From positions 868,001 to 932,000 of the forward strand of contig CBDFKF010000004.1 of NCBI GenBank assembly GCA_965248765.1: a DNA stretch of 64,000 nt. Direction: 5' to 3'. A model generated the notes under the pieces. It was not told the origin of the DNA. It saw only the letters and a program-made list of their open reading frames with translations, and did not search any database. Shown here piece by piece: positions 16,494-25,847 of the stretch. Origin of the DNA: CBDFKF01 sp965248765 (GTDB lineage: Bacteria > Pseudomonadota > Alphaproteobacteria > VGEJ01). Made by a program: the position numbers and the translations under genes. How positions within the stretch are numbered: the first letter of the stretch is position 1; each line of letters opens with the position of its first letter.

Positions 16494-16947
16494 TCCGCGC
16501 TTTATCCCTCTGCCAGCTTCGCTCCTTCTCGGTCGTCCGCTTGTCGTGCAGCTGTTTGCCGCGGGCGATCGCCAGCTCCACTTTTGCCCTACCCTGCTCG
16601 TTGAAATAGATCGACAGCGGGACGAGCGTTACCCCCTTCCGTGCCACGGCGCCGCGGAGACGCTCCATCTCGCGCCGGTGCAGCAGCAGCTTGCGCGGCC
16701 GCCGTGGTTCGTGGTTGAAGCGGTTGGCGGCAGAGTACTCGGGTATGTAGGCATTCAGCAGAAAGAGCTCGCCGCCGCGAGGGGCGGCATATGAATCCGC
16801 GATATCGCTCTTGCCTTCTCGGAGGCTCTTGACTTCCGTTCCGACGAGAACCAGACCCGCCTCGAAGCGATCATCGATGACGTACTCGTGACGTGCCTTG
16901 CGGTTGACCGTCACTGGGCGCCGCGTCAGCGCGGCTGGACGGCCCAT
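16474..16947 (-). CDS. smpB: SsrA-binding protein SmpB
   Basis: A 157-residue tmRNA partner for ribosome rescue. Motifs NRKARHEYVIDDRFEAGLVL, GTEVKSLREGKSDIADSYA and the basic C-terminal helix (GRAKVELAIARGKQLHDKR...) are all present. The ATG follows the dapA stop by 3 bases, so it is co-transcribed with dapA. I found no ssrA gene in the window. Confidence 0.97.
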   Translation of the reverse strand: MGRPAALTRRPVTVNRKARHEYVIDDRFEAGLVLVGTEVKSLREGKSDIADSYAAPRGGELFLLNAYIPEYSAANRFNHEPRRPRKLLLHRREMERLRGAVARKGVTLVPLSIYFNEQGRAKVELAIARGKQLHDKRTTEKERSWQRDKARIIREGR

Positions 16948-16950
16948 TGC

Positions 16951-17826
16951 TCAGTTCAGCAGGCCGGCCGCCTGCATGGTCGTCCTAACCTGCTCCTTGG
17001 TTCGGTCGCCAATTTCGACCAGAGGCAACCGTACGGTGCTCTCGCACTTATTGAGCAGGCTTGCCGCGTACTTGACGGGCGCGGGGCTGGTTTCGATGAA
17101 CAGAGCGGTATGGAGCGGCATCAAGCGATCTTGAATAAGCAGAGCCTTGCCGAAGTCGCCGCTTAGGCAAGCGCTGTGAAACTCAGAGCAAGAACGTGGC
17201 GCCACATTGGCGGTGACCGAGATACATCCGTGCCCGCCATGAGCCATGAAACCCAGCGCCGTGGCATCCTCCCCCGACAGCTGGCAGAAATCCGATCCGA
17301 GCAGTAGCCGCGCCGAGCTAACTCGCGCAACGTTTGCGGTCGCATCCTTGACGCCGACGACGTTCGGCAACTCGGCCAACCGCGCCATTGTCTCGATCGA
17401 CATGTCGACCACGCTGCGAGCCGGAATATTGTAGATGACGATTGGTATGTCGACGGCATCGTGAATCGCCTTGAAGTGCTGGTAAAGGCCTTCCTGCGTC
17501 GGCTTGTTGTAGTAAGGCGTGACGTGCAGAGTGGCATCGGCCCCGGCACTCTTGGCGTGCTGCGACAACGAGATCGCTTCCTCGGTAGAGTTTGAGCCAG
17601 TGCCCGCGACCACCGGGACTCGCCCGCCGACCGCCTCGATACACAGCTCGACTACCTGCATGTGCTCCTCGTGGGCGAGTGTCGGCGACTCGCCCGTCGT
17701 ACCGCACGGCACGACACCGTGCGAGCCCTCCTGCACCTGCCAATCGACGAATTCCTGATAAGCCTTCGCGTCCACGCTCCCATTATGAAATGGCGTGATC
17801 AAGGCCGTGAAGGATCCCTTGAACAT
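16951..17826 (-). CDS. dapA: 4-hydroxy-tetrahydrodipicolinate synthase
   Basis: A 291-residue TIM-barrel aldolase that condenses pyruvate with aspartate semialdehyde in lysine and diaminopimelate synthesis. Schiff-base Lys160 lies in NVVGVKDAT, Tyr132 in IYNIPAR, and Thr43-Thr44 in CGTTGESPTL. The ATG at 17826 has a GGAAGGCGCC ribosome site and matches the E. coli length. The frame is open 44 codons upstream without family match. It is divergent from the lytic transglycosylase gene. Confidence 0.96.
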   Translation of the reverse strand: MFKGSFTALITPFHNGSVDAKAYQEFVDWQVQEGSHGVVPCGTTGESPTLAHEEHMQVVELCIEAVGGRVPVVAGTGSNSTEEAISLSQHAKSAGADATLHVTPYYNKPTQEGLYQHFKAIHDAVDIPIVIYNIPARSVVDMSIETMARLAELPNVVGVKDATANVARVSSARLLLGSDFCQLSGEDATALGFMAHGGHGCISVTANVAPRSCSEFHSACLSGDFGKALLIQDRLMPLHTALFIETSPAPVKYAASLLNKCESTVRLPLVEIGDRTKEQVRTTMQAAGLLN

Positions 17827-17921
17827 GTCTGGCGCCTTCCTGCCATCCTGAGTGGCCGGCACCATAGCCCCCAGGCCTGAAGAACGGCAAGCGTCCGCGG
17901 ACGGTGTGGACGAGTACCAAG

Positions 17922-17951
17922 TTGTTCGCTGTGCGCGCGCGAAGCTATCAT
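17922..17951 (+). promoter_or_regulatory. Candidate promoter for the lytic transglycosylase gene
   Basis: TTGTTC (17922-17927) and TATCAT (17946-17951) are 18 bases apart in the divergent dapA/slt spacer, 24 bases before the first likely GTG start. Pattern match only. Confidence 0.35.
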
Positions 17952-18005
17952 GCGGCACCGCACGTCGAGGCAGGCGTGCTTCTCGTACTGGCTAACCGGG
18001 CAACC

Positions 18006-20000
18006 GTGGAAGTCTGGAGGGCTGTTACCCTATTCGCCGGCGGCGCCGCGCTAATGGCTATGGTCTGTGGCATCGGCGCTACAGCGGAGGAGATTGGGCC
18101 GCCGGCCCTAACCAAGTCCGACTTATCAGCGTCGCTCGGCGCACTCAAAGCGGCGAAACGCGGTCGGTGGGCTTCGGCCCATGCATTCGCCGAGCGTGTC
18201 CCACATCCATTACCCGCGAAGATTGTTCGATGGCTCTACTACACCAAGCCTGGCGCCAATGTTTCGTTTGCGGACATCGCCGAGTTTGTCGCCGACGGAA
18301 ATGAGTGGCCGCGCCAAGAAGCTCTTTTGACCACAGCCGAACGTGCCGCAATCTCGCTTCCGGCGAGCGAACTCATCGCGTGGTTTCGCGAGCACCCGCC
18401 GCGCACTGGCCTCGGCAAAGCCGCGTTTGCGGTGGCACTTGAGCAAGGCGGCTTCCATGAAGAGGGTGCCGAAGCGCTTCGTGACGCTTGGATCAATGGC
18501 GATTTCTCGCGATCTGAGGAGCGGAGATTCTACCGCCGCCATAAGAAAGAGTTGCGGCGGGAGGATCACGAAACACGCTTGGACAGGCTGCTGTGGGACG
18601 AGCGGATCGGGCCAGCTCGTCACATGCTGCCGCGCGTGAGCGACGCCTATCGGGGTCTCGGCGAGGCACGTCTATACCTGATGCTGTCGCATCCGGGCGT
18701 CGACGAAGCGATCGCGCGTCTCTCCGACGAGCTGCGAGAGCACGCGGGCTTGGTGTATGAACGCGTGCGGTGGCGTCGGCGCAAGGGTTTCGACGACCGG
18801 GCGCGCGAGCTGTTGTTCGACCCGCCGTCGGATCTGATCCGCCCCGACAAATGGTGGGTGGAACGACAACGGCAGGTTCGCGAATCTCTCAACAACGGCA
18901 GTATATCGGAGGCGTACAGCCTTGCCGCCGACCACGGCCAGATCGATGCCGCCCCACTCTCCGAAGCAGAATGGTTGGCCGGCTGGATCGCACTCCGTTT
19001 CCTCGGCGACCGCGCGGCCGCTTTCCGTCACTTTGAGCGAATGTACGAGGCGGTCCAATATCCCATCAGCCGGGCGCGTGGCGCGTACTGGGCGGCGAGC
19101 GCGGCTGCGGCGATGGGCGATCGAATCACCGCGCGCGTCTGGTACGCGAAGGCGGTGGTGTATCCGACGACGTTTTATGGACAGCTCGCCCGCCTGGCGG
19201 TCTATGGATCCAGTGAGCTCGATTTGCCTGACGACCCAGAGCCGACCGACCAGGACGTGGCCGCTTTCTCGCAGCGCGAGGTCGTTCAGGCTATTTTGCT
19301 TCTCGATCAGCTTGGCCAAAAGGACCTAGTGCGGCCGTTCGTGCTCCGCCTCGCCGACACGGTCGACTCGCCGGGCGAGCATGCATTGGCCGCCGGGCTT
19401 GCTCACGGGATGGGCCGGCCCGATCTCGCTGTAGCGGCTGCCAAGCGTTCAGCTCGCCGTGGCGTGTACGTTATCTCTCGTGCCTACCCGCGCCCGGCTC
19501 TACCGGACGATATTGATGCGGAGACCGCGCTGGTCCTCGCCGTCGCCCGTCAAGAGAGCGAGTTCAATACAAGCGCCGTGAGTCCGGCCGGTGCGCGTGG
19601 CTTGATGCAGCTCATGCCGGCCACCGCGCGCTACGAGGCCAAACGCCTGCGGGTCGGGTACAGCGAGACCCGTCTTCTTGGCGATGCCCACTACAACCTC
19701 AGGCTGGGCGGCAGTTACCTGAGCAAGTTGGTCGACGCTTACCAGGGCTCATATGTCATGGCGCTCGCTGCCTACAACGCGGGCGGTTCGCGCATTCAGA
19801 AGTGGATGCGAAACTGGGGCGATCCTCGACTGGGCGAGATCGGCATGGTCGATTGGATCGAACTGATTCCGATAGCCGAGACGCGGAATTTCGTACAGCG
19901 TGTGCTTGAGAACCTCCAGGTCTACCGGCATACCCTCGCCGGCGGCCGACTGCAGCTCATGGGCGACCTCTATCGACGAAGGGTCCACGCGGCGCAGTGA
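18006..20000 (+). CDS. Soluble lytic murein transglycosylase (Slt family)
   Basis: A large periplasmic enzyme (about 660 residues) that cleaves peptidoglycan glycan strands with formation of 1,6-anhydromuramic acid. After a signal peptide (VEVWRAVTLFAGGAALMAMV), the protein has a long alpha-superhelical U/L region. The catalytic C-terminal domain shows VARQESEFNTSAVSPAGARGLMQLMPATA, split here as ARQESEFNTSAVSPAG and ARGLMQLMPATA, and later ALAAYNAGGSR. The catalytic Glu is in the RQES box. The start is uncertain: GTG at 18006 gives a neat signal peptide, and GTG at 17976 has a nearby GAGG. Both lie in one frame that is open from 17904. Confidence 0.92.
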   Translation: MEVWRAVTLFAGGAALMAMVCGIGATAEEIGPPALTKSDLSASLGALKAAKRGRWASAHAFAERVPHPLPAKIVRWLYYTKPGANVSFADIAEFVADGNEWPRQEALLTTAERAAISLPASELIAWFREHPPRTGLGKAAFAVALEQGGFHEEGAEALRDAWINGDFSRSEERRFYRRHKKELRREDHETRLDRLLWDERIGPARHMLPRVSDAYRGLGEARLYLMLSHPGVDEAIARLSDELREHAGLVYERVRWRRRKGFDDRARELLFDPPSDLIRPDKWWVERQRQVRESLNNGSISEAYSLAADHGQIDAAPLSEAEWLAGWIALRFLGDRAAAFRHFERMYEAVQYPISRARGAYWAASAAAAMGDRITARVWYAKAVVYPTTFYGQLARLAVYGSSELDLPDDPEPTDQDVAAFSQREVVQAILLLDQLGQKDLVRPFVLRLADTVDSPGEHALAAGLAHGMGRPDLAVAAAKRSARRGVYVISRAYPRPALPDDIDAETALVLAVARQESEFNTSAVSPAGARGLMQLMPATARYEAKRLRVGYSETRLLGDAHYNLRLGGSYLSKLVDAYQGSYVMALAAYNAGGSRIQKWMRNWGDPRLGEIGMVDWIELIPIAETRNFVQRVLENLQVYRHTLAGGRLQLMGDLYRRRVHAAQ

Positions 20001-20060
20001 GCACCCAGTGCTTTGTGATAAACCTGCGGTCCGCTAAGTTCGTGCGGAAGGGGTGAACGC

Positions 20061-20750
20061 ATGGCTGGCCCGCGCCTTGAGGATATCGGTGCCTGCGTCT
20101 TCGACGCTTATGGTACGTTGTTTGACGTGGCCGCCGCCGCCCGCCGTTGCCGGGATGAGTTGGGTGATAATGCCGATCGCCTAGCCGACATCTGGCGAAC
20201 CAAACAGCTTCAGTACACGTGGCTCCGCGCCTTGATGAGCCGACATGTGGATTTTTGGCACGTCACCGGCGATGCCTTGGACTTTGCGATGTCGACTCTG
20301 AGCATTCAGAATGCCGCACTCCGTGACAGATTGATGGAGCTGTATCTCACGCTGGACGCCTATCCGGAGGTCCCACAGGTGCTGGAGCGGCTCCGCAGAG
20401 CAAACATGAAAACGGCGATTCTCTCAAATGGCTCGCCGCGTATGCTCGAGGCTGCCGTTGCAAACGCGGGGATTGGCGACGATCTCGATGCAATCCTCTC
20501 CGTCGAGGAGGTTGGCATCTTCAAGCCCCACCCGAGCGTCTATCAGCTCGCCAGCGATCGCCTTGGTCTGGCGGCCGCGCGCATGTCGTTTCAATCTTCC
20601 AACGCGTGGGATGCGGCGGCCGCGGCGGCCTTCGGGTATCAGGTCGTCTGGGTGAACCGCTTCGGCCAGCCTCGCGAACGTCTGCCGGGCGAGCCGGCGG
20701 TCGAAGTGACGACGCTCGCAACGCTGCCGGATCTTGTCGGCGCTGGCTGA
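20061..20750 (+). CDS. L-2-haloacid dehalogenase (HAD family, type II)
   Basis: A 229-residue HAD enzyme. Nucleophile Asp15 (FDAYGTLFD) and residues Thr19, Arg46, Ser122, Asn123, Lys155, Tyr161, Ser179, Asn181 and Asp184 sit at the positions of the catalytic residues of L-2-haloacid dehalogenases of the L-DEX type. Such enzymes hydrolyse (S)-2-haloacids to (R)-2-hydroxyacids. The ATG has a GGAAGGGG ribosome site. The next gene starts about 20 bases after, so an operon is likely. A general phosphatase role is less likely because of the conserved Arg and Asn set. Confidence 0.88.
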   Translation: MAGPRLEDIGACVFDAYGTLFDVAAAARRCRDELGDNADRLADIWRTKQLQYTWLRALMSRHVDFWHVTGDALDFAMSTLSIQNAALRDRLMELYLTLDAYPEVPQVLERLRRANMKTAILSNGSPRMLEAAVANAGIGDDLDAILSVEEVGIFKPHPSVYQLASDRLGLAAARMSFQSSNAWDAAAAAAFGYQVVWVNRFGQPRERLPGEPAVEVTTLATLPDLVGAG

Positions 20751-20769
20751 ACGAGCGGCAGACGCTGGT

Positions 20770-21648
20770 GTGGCGTTCGTCACGGACGCCGCGCTAGACC
20801 GATACATCGAGCGCACGTTCAGCGCCCAAGACGGTCTCAGTCTGTACTATCGCGATTATGGCGATCCTCTCTCTGAGCGAACGCCGCTTCTGTGTCTTGC
20901 TGGCCTGACCCGAAATTCGAAGGATTTCCATGCGCTTGATTCACGGTACGCACCCGCGCGACGCGTGGTGTGCCCGGATTACCGCGGGCGCGGGCGGTCC
21001 GCCTACGATCCCGATTACCGCAACTACGCACCGAGAACGCACCTTCTAGACCTCATCGATCTGTTCGCCGTTGCCGGTCTTAGCCGCGTCGTCGTGGTCG
21101 GCACTTCGGCGGGCGGCCTGCTCGCGATGGCCCTGGCGGCGGCCCGGCCCACTGTGCTGCGCGGCGTGGTTCTTAATGACATCGGGCCCGAGATCGAGGC
21201 GACAGGAAAGGGGCGTATTGCCGACTACATCGGCAACGCCGAGCACCCGGATGACTGGGCGGCCGCGGCCGAGTACTGCCGCCGCGCCTGGGGCCCGGCG
21301 CACCCTGATTTCGGCGACACCGACTGGGAGCACGCGGCACAGCAAACGTTCGTAGCAGACGGCGACGGCAAGCTGCGTCTCGACTACGACATCAAGATTG
21401 CTCAAGCGCTGAAGGGCTCGGGCGGGGCCCCTACCGAGGCGTGGCGTTGGTTCGCGGCGCTCGCGCGGGTGCCGACGCTTGCGATCCGGGGCGAAACCTC
21501 GGATATCCTCGGCCAGCGCACGTTTGACCGCATGGCCGAGGTCAAGCCTGATCTGCTACGGGTGACGGTTCCCGACCGCGGCCACACCCCCGACCTGAGC
21601 GAACCTTCGTGTCTCGAGGCGATCGATGACTTCCTCGCCGGACTCTGA
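20770..21648 (+). CDS. Alpha/beta hydrolase
   Basis: About 292 residues with the alpha/beta hydrolase fold. The nucleophile elbow is GTSAGG (Ser113 from the GTG at 20770), the oxyanion region is LAGLTRNSKDF, and the catalytic His is in DRGHTPDLSEP. The Ser nucleophile excludes a haloalkane or fluoroacetate dehalogenase, which use Asp. A TTG at 20734 would add 12 residues and overlap the HAD gene. It overlaps the next gene by 23 bases, so the three genes form an operon. Substrate unknown. Confidence 0.85.
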   Translation: MAFVTDAALDRYIERTFSAQDGLSLYYRDYGDPLSERTPLLCLAGLTRNSKDFHALDSRYAPARRVVCPDYRGRGRSAYDPDYRNYAPRTHLLDLIDLFAVAGLSRVVVVGTSAGGLLAMALAAARPTVLRGVVLNDIGPEIEATGKGRIADYIGNAEHPDDWAAAAEYCRRAWGPAHPDFGDTDWEHAAQQTFVADGDGKLRLDYDIKIAQALKGSGGAPTEAWRWFAALARVPTLAIRGETSDILGQRTFDRMAEVKPDLLRVTVPDRGHTPDLSEPSCLEAIDDFLAGL

Positions 21649-22669
21649 GCCTCTGCCGCTGACCAGCCGCGCATCGGCTGTCGACACCTCGCGCGTTCCC
21701 GCGATCGGTGACATCCGCGCAGCGGCGGCGCGCCTCGCCGGCACCGCAACACGAACGCCACTGCTCGAATCGTCTAGCCTCAATGCGGAGATCGGCGGGC
21801 GCGTACTGTTCAAGGCCGAGCCGCTACAACGGGCCGGTTCCTTCAAGTTCCGCGGCGCGTTCAATCGAATCAGTCAGCTCGTCGAGAGCGAGCGGAAGGG
21901 CGGCGTGATTGCTTTCTCGTCCGGCAATCACGCGCAAGGAGTGGCACTGGCCGCACAGCTGGTGGGTGTCCCAGCCGTCATCGTCATGCCCAAGGATGCG
22001 CCGCGTACGAAGATCGAGAATACGCGCGGCTACGGCGCCGAGGTGATTCTCATCGAGCGCGACGATGATCTTCGTGAGAAGGTCGCGGCTGAACTCGCGA
22101 CTGAGCGCGGGGCAACGCTGGTCCGGCCCTTCGACGACTTCGATATCATCGCCGGCCAGGGCACGGTCGGCCTGGAGATAGCCGAGCAGGTCGATGCCTT
22201 GGGGGCGACTCTCGATGCGGTCCTTTCTCCCTGCGGCGGTGGAGGGTTGATATCAGGGTCGGCAACGGCGCTTCAGCACCGCTGGGCGGATTTGCCAATC
22301 CACCCGGTCGAGCCCGAAGGGTTTGACGACACCGCGCGCTCGCTCGTATCCGGCAAACGTGTTCGCAATGAGAAGACGCATGGCAGCATCTGTGATGCGC
22401 TGCTCGTACCGACGCCGGGCGCGCTAACCTTTATGATCAATGCAGAGCGTCTCGCGGTCGGATTCGCGGTGACCGATGCCGAAGTCAAGAACGCCATGGC
22501 GGCTGCGTTCGACTATCTTAAGCTCGTGCTTGAGCCGGGGGGTGCGGTGGCGCTTGCCGCCGTGCTCACAGGAAAGCTCGATTGCCGTGGAAAAATAGTG
22601 GCCGTCGTGCTGTCGGGCGGAAACGTGGATGCGGAGTTCTACGCGAATGTGGTTGCTAGTGCGAGCTGA
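21626..22669 (+). CDS. PLP-dependent threonine/serine dehydratase or racemase family protein
   Basis: A 347-residue fold-type II PLP enzyme. The Schiff-base Lys74 is in GSFKFRGAFN, the substrate loop is SSGNHAQG, the phosphate loop is SPCGGGGLISG, and the end VLSGGNVD matches the family. No C-terminal ACT domain is present, so it is the short, catabolic type (threonine dehydratase, serine racemase or threo-3-hydroxyaspartate dehydratase). Sequence alone does not decide between these. The ATG lies within the 3' end of the hydrolase gene. Confidence 0.9.
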   Translation: MTSSPDSEPLPLTSRASAVDTSRVPAIGDIRAAAARLAGTATRTPLLESSSLNAEIGGRVLFKAEPLQRAGSFKFRGAFNRISQLVESERKGGVIAFSSGNHAQGVALAAQLVGVPAVIVMPKDAPRTKIENTRGYGAEVILIERDDDLREKVAAELATERGATLVRPFDDFDIIAGQGTVGLEIAEQVDALGATLDAVLSPCGGGGLISGSATALQHRWADLPIHPVEPEGFDDTARSLVSGKRVRNEKTHGSICDALLVPTPGALTFMINAERLAVGFAVTDAEVKNAMAAAFDYLKLVLEPGGAVALAAVLTGKLDCRGKIVAVVLSGGNVDAEFYANVVASAS

Positions 22670-22807
22670 CCGCAGCGAGCTTAAGTTCGAGCGGTCTCGC
22701 ACCAACATGGGCCCAGCGGTCCTGAAAGCCTGCCCCACACCTTAATAGAGGTGATTGGGCGGGCACTGTAGCGGTGCCACTTCGGCCTTTGGCGTTGGGG
22801 AACAAGG

Positions 22808-24283
22808 ATGAAATCGAGATCCGGTTTGAGACGACAGGCCTGGCTTGCCATCGCCCTGGCGGCGTTGTTCGCGTTGCCGGTACCGGCATTAGCCGCCACC
22901 GCCGCCCCTGCCCTGGACTTCACCGGGCACTGGGTAGGTATCCTCTGCATTGTCATCTTCGTCGCGGCGTATCTGCTCGTCATCGGCGAGGAGGTGCTTC
23001 ACCTGCGAAAATCGAAGCCCGTGATGGTGGCGGCCGGAATCATTTGGGCGCTCGTTGCCGTGGTCTATGCCCAGGGCGGCAACACCGTGGGCGCCGAGGA
23101 GGCGGTTCGGCACAACCTCCTTGAGTTCGCCGAGCTGTTCCTCTTCCTGCTTGCCGCCATGACCTACATCAACACCATGGACGAGCGCGGTGTGTTCGAC
23201 GTTCTCCGGGCCTGGCTGGTCTCGCGCGGCTTCTCCTACCGGCAGATCTTTTGGCTCACCGGGACCATCGCGTTCTTCCTCTCGCCGATAGCCGACAACC
23301 TGACGACGGCGCTACTGATGGCGACCGTTATTATCGCCATCGGCGGCACCCAACAGCGCTTCGCGTTGGCCGCGTGCGTCAACGTGGTGGTAGCTGCCAA
23401 CGCCGGCGGCGCGTTCAGCCCGTTCGGCGACATCACGACACTCATGGTGTGGCAGAAGGGCATCATCGCCTTCGAGGAGTTCTTCGTTCTGTTCCTACCC
23501 TCGCTGGTGAATTGGCTGGTGCCCGCCGTCATCATGAGCTTGGTCATTCCTGCCGGTCAGCCCGACCGTTTGGACGAACGTGCGACACTCCAACACGGTG
23601 CTCTGATCGTTGTTGGCCTGTTCCTCGTGACGGTGGCGATGGCGGTTGCGGCTCACAATTTCCTCCACCTGCCGCCCGTTCTCGGCATGATGACCGGGCT
23701 CGGTCTACTCAAGCTCTACGGCTATTACCTCAAGCGTCGCGATCACTTCTTCCCGGCGCCGGCCGAAGACGATCTCGGCGAGAGTGCTCTTGAGCTCGAG
23801 GAGGTGATGCCCGACACCGATGGGCAAGCATCCTCCACTCATTCCTTCAACATCTTCAAGGCGCTTGAGCGTGCTGAGTGGGACACACTGATGTTCTTCT
23901 ACGGCATCATCTTGTGCGTTGGTGGCCTCGGCTCGCTCGGTTACCTCAGCCTCGGCTCCGAGCTCATGTACGGCGACCTCGGCCCGACCACCGCAAATAT
24001 CATTGTCGGCCTGCTGTCGGCGGTCATCGACAACATTCCGGTGATGTTTGCCGTCCTTGCGGTCCTACCCGAGATGAACCACGGCCAATGGCTCTTGGTC
24101 ACGCTCACCGCCGGCGTCGGCGGCTCGCTCCTGTCCATCGGCTCGGCGGCCGGCGTCGCCGTGATGGGGCAGGCCCGTGGGGTCTACACCTTCTTCGGCC
24201 ACCTCAAGTGGACCTGGGCGATCGCGCTCGGCTACGCCGCCAGCATCGGCGTTCATTTCCTGGTGAACGGCGACGCGTTCTGA
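22808..24283 (+). CDS. nhaD: Na+/H+ antiporter NhaD
   Basis: A 491-residue inner-membrane antiporter. It has an N-terminal signal-like segment and about 12 membrane helices. Conserved blocks are FLSPIADNLTTALLMATVI, NAGGAFSPFGDITTLMVW and SAVIDNIPVMFAVL, with the paired Asn-Asp residues typical of the IT superfamily. It expels sodium in exchange for protons. An inverted repeat CACCT-TAATAG-AGGTG lies at 22738-22753 before it. The 3' end faces the RidA gene with only 8 bases between. Confidence 0.93.
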   Translation: MKSRSGLRRQAWLAIALAALFALPVPALAATAAPALDFTGHWVGILCIVIFVAAYLLVIGEEVLHLRKSKPVMVAAGIIWALVAVVYAQGGNTVGAEEAVRHNLLEFAELFLFLLAAMTYINTMDERGVFDVLRAWLVSRGFSYRQIFWLTGTIAFFLSPIADNLTTALLMATVIIAIGGTQQRFALAACVNVVVAANAGGAFSPFGDITTLMVWQKGIIAFEEFFVLFLPSLVNWLVPAVIMSLVIPAGQPDRLDERATLQHGALIVVGLFLVTVAMAVAAHNFLHLPPVLGMMTGLGLLKLYGYYLKRRDHFFPAPAEDDLGESALELEEVMPDTDGQASSTHSFNIFKALERAEWDTLMFFYGIILCVGGLGSLGYLSLGSELMYGDLGPTTANIIVGLLSAVIDNIPVMFAVLAVLPEMNHGQWLLVTLTAGVGGSLLSIGSAAGVAVMGQARGVYTFFGHLKWTWAIALGYAASIGVHFLVNGDAF

Positions 24284-24291
24284 GCCCGGCT

Positions 24292-24678
24292 TCAGTCGGC
24301 GAGGTGCGCGATCGAGGCGATCTCGACGAGAAACTCGGGCCTCACCAGCTCCGACTTGACGCAGTAGCGGGCCGGCGGGTCAGACGGGAAGTAGGTCGTA
24401 TAGACCTCGTTCATGCCGGCGTAGTCAGCGTAGTCTTTCAGGAAGATCTGATTGAACGCGACGTCAGCGAGACTGCCGCCCGCGGCCTCTATCACCGCCT
24501 TGATCGTTTCTAGCACTTGCCGCGTCTGGGCTCGGATATCCCCGATTCCCACGGTGTTGCCATCGCCATCCAGCGCGACCGTGCCGGCGGTATAGACGAC
24601 GTTCCCGGCGCGGGTGCCGGGTGAATAGGGCGCGAGCGGTGCCGCCGAGCCCTTTGGGATGATCGGTTGGCTGGACAT
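24292..24678 (-). CDS. RidA/RutC-family protein
   Basis: A 128-residue YjgF/RidA-fold protein. The sequence PYSPGTRAGNVVYTAGTVALD, given here in part as PYSPGTRAGNVVYTAG, with QTRQVLETIKAVIEAAGG and PPARYCVKSELVRP, is closest to the RutC branch; its conserved Arg is in PARYCV. RutC acts in breakdown of 3-aminoacrylate-type intermediates of pyrimidine catabolism; RidA hydrolyses 2-aminoacrylate. The ATG at 24678 has an AAGGAGGAG ribosome site. It ends the minus-strand set that includes an N-carbamoylase-like enzyme, which supports a role in amide or pyrimidine-like catabolism. Confidence 0.9.
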   Translation of the reverse strand: MSSQPIIPKGSAAPLAPYSPGTRAGNVVYTAGTVALDGDGNTVGIGDIRAQTRQVLETIKAVIEAAGGSLADVAFNQIFLKDYADYAGMNEVYTTYFPSDPPARYCVKSELVRPEFLVEIASIAHLAD

Positions 24679-24704
24679 TTTTTTCTCCTCCTTGTGTTGG
24701 TGCC

Positions 24705-25793
24705 TCAGGATTGGGCGAGACCGGTGCAAGCCCCGCGTACGAGCTCGACGGCGCGATCCCATATCATCGATTTCCACTGGTCGTCATCGCCATAGAACGC
24801 GTCTCTGATGTCGCGCTTGATAGTCCGCCCTTGCGGAGACTCGGGATCACCGTGGAGATACAACCAGTTGTCGCCGCGCAAGGCGTCCAGCACCTGATCG
24901 ACGGGCAGCGTCCCGTACTCAAGCGCTATCGGCGTGAGTGCGGCATCCCCGAGTCCCTCGCGCAGGGCAACAGCCATGTCACCGTGCACCACGGCCGACA
25001 CGGAATCGCCGGTGGCCGGACAGGTCACATCATCGCCCCACCAGTCACGGGCGCGCGCAAGCGCGGGGCTATCCGACGCGTCAACGAAGATCGGCTCGCC
25101 ATAACCGCGCGGCCCGAGACCGGTGTGGAAATCGATGTAGGCGACGGCTCTGCACTCCCCCAAATGACTCCTGATTATCCGCCGCCACGCTTGGTTCGAC
25201 CACACCTGCGCCTGGCCACCATAAAACAGACCGTCCGCGTGCACATATTGCCCGCCGGTGACGGCAGCTTGAAACGCCCTGAGTCCGCGCTCGGCGATAA
25301 ACGCTTGAATCGCCTCGTCCGCCGCCTTCCGCGCCGGCCCATCCCAATCGACCGGAACCAGCATCGGATGCACCTCCTCGTAGGCGTCATTCGACGGCGG
25401 TGGCTTATCATGTTCGCGGAAGTTGCGGTTGAGATCGACGTTGCCCTCGGTGACTCGCCTTGTATGGGCGAAACCATAGGGGTTGATCGCATGGACCATG
25501 GCCAGCGCAGTATCAAAGGGCAGTTCTTTGTGCAGGTCCGCCCGCAGAACGCCCACCTGGCAGCCCGAGCCGCAATATCCCTCGACACCATGGGTACCAG
25601 ACGTCGCAACCACCACGTTCGGCGCTTCCTCGGGGCCCACCCAGGCGACGTCGGTGTTCAGGTCTTCGCCCGCGGGGCCGCGAGCGAACGGATTCCGGTG
25701 TGACACTACCCCGACACCCGCATCGGCGCACGCCTCCAGGAACTTCCCCCGCGCTTCTGAATAGGTCGCCGCAAAGTAGGCACCCGCAGCCAT
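24705..25793 (-). CDS. DUF2817 (M14-like zinc hydrolase) family protein
   Basis: A 362-residue protein of the DUF2817 family, related to M14 carboxypeptidases. The zinc-site-like motif SGTHGVEGYCGSG has His68 and Glu71. Further blocks are NPYGFAHTRRV, NVDLNRNF and AYIDFHTGLGPRGYGE. No signal peptide, so a cytoplasmic hydrolase is likely. It starts 54 bases before the end of the neighbouring cytochrome gene's spacer and precedes the RidA gene by 26 bases. Substrate unknown; the context suggests an amide or peptide-like compound. Confidence 0.87.
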   Translation of the reverse strand: MAAGAYFAATYSEARGKFLEACADAGVGVVSHRNPFARGPAGEDLNTDVAWVGPEEAPNVVVATSGTHGVEGYCGSGCQVGVLRADLHKELPFDTALAMVHAINPYGFAHTRRVTEGNVDLNRNFREHDKPPPSNDAYEEVHPMLVPVDWDGPARKAADEAIQAFIAERGLRAFQAAVTGGQYVHADGLFYGGQAQVWSNQAWRRIIRSHLGECRAVAYIDFHTGLGPRGYGEPIFVDASDSPALARARDWWGDDVTCPATGDSVSAVVHGDMAVALREGLGDAALTPIALEYGTLPVDQVLDALRGDNWLYLHGDPESPQGRTIKRDIRDAFYGDDDQWKSMIWDRAVELVRGACTGLAQS

Positions 25794-25847
25794 CGTCGAC
25801 CCCCGTCATGGCAGAGTGCGTCAGCCTACACGGTCTGGATCGCTCGA

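Noticed and set aside
22660..22703. Hairpin at the end of the threonine-dehydratase-like gene
   Set aside because: Arms GTGCGAG...ACCGC and GCGGTCTCGCAC pair only with a 3-base bulge, cover the stop codon and are not followed by a T-run, so I do not call a terminator.
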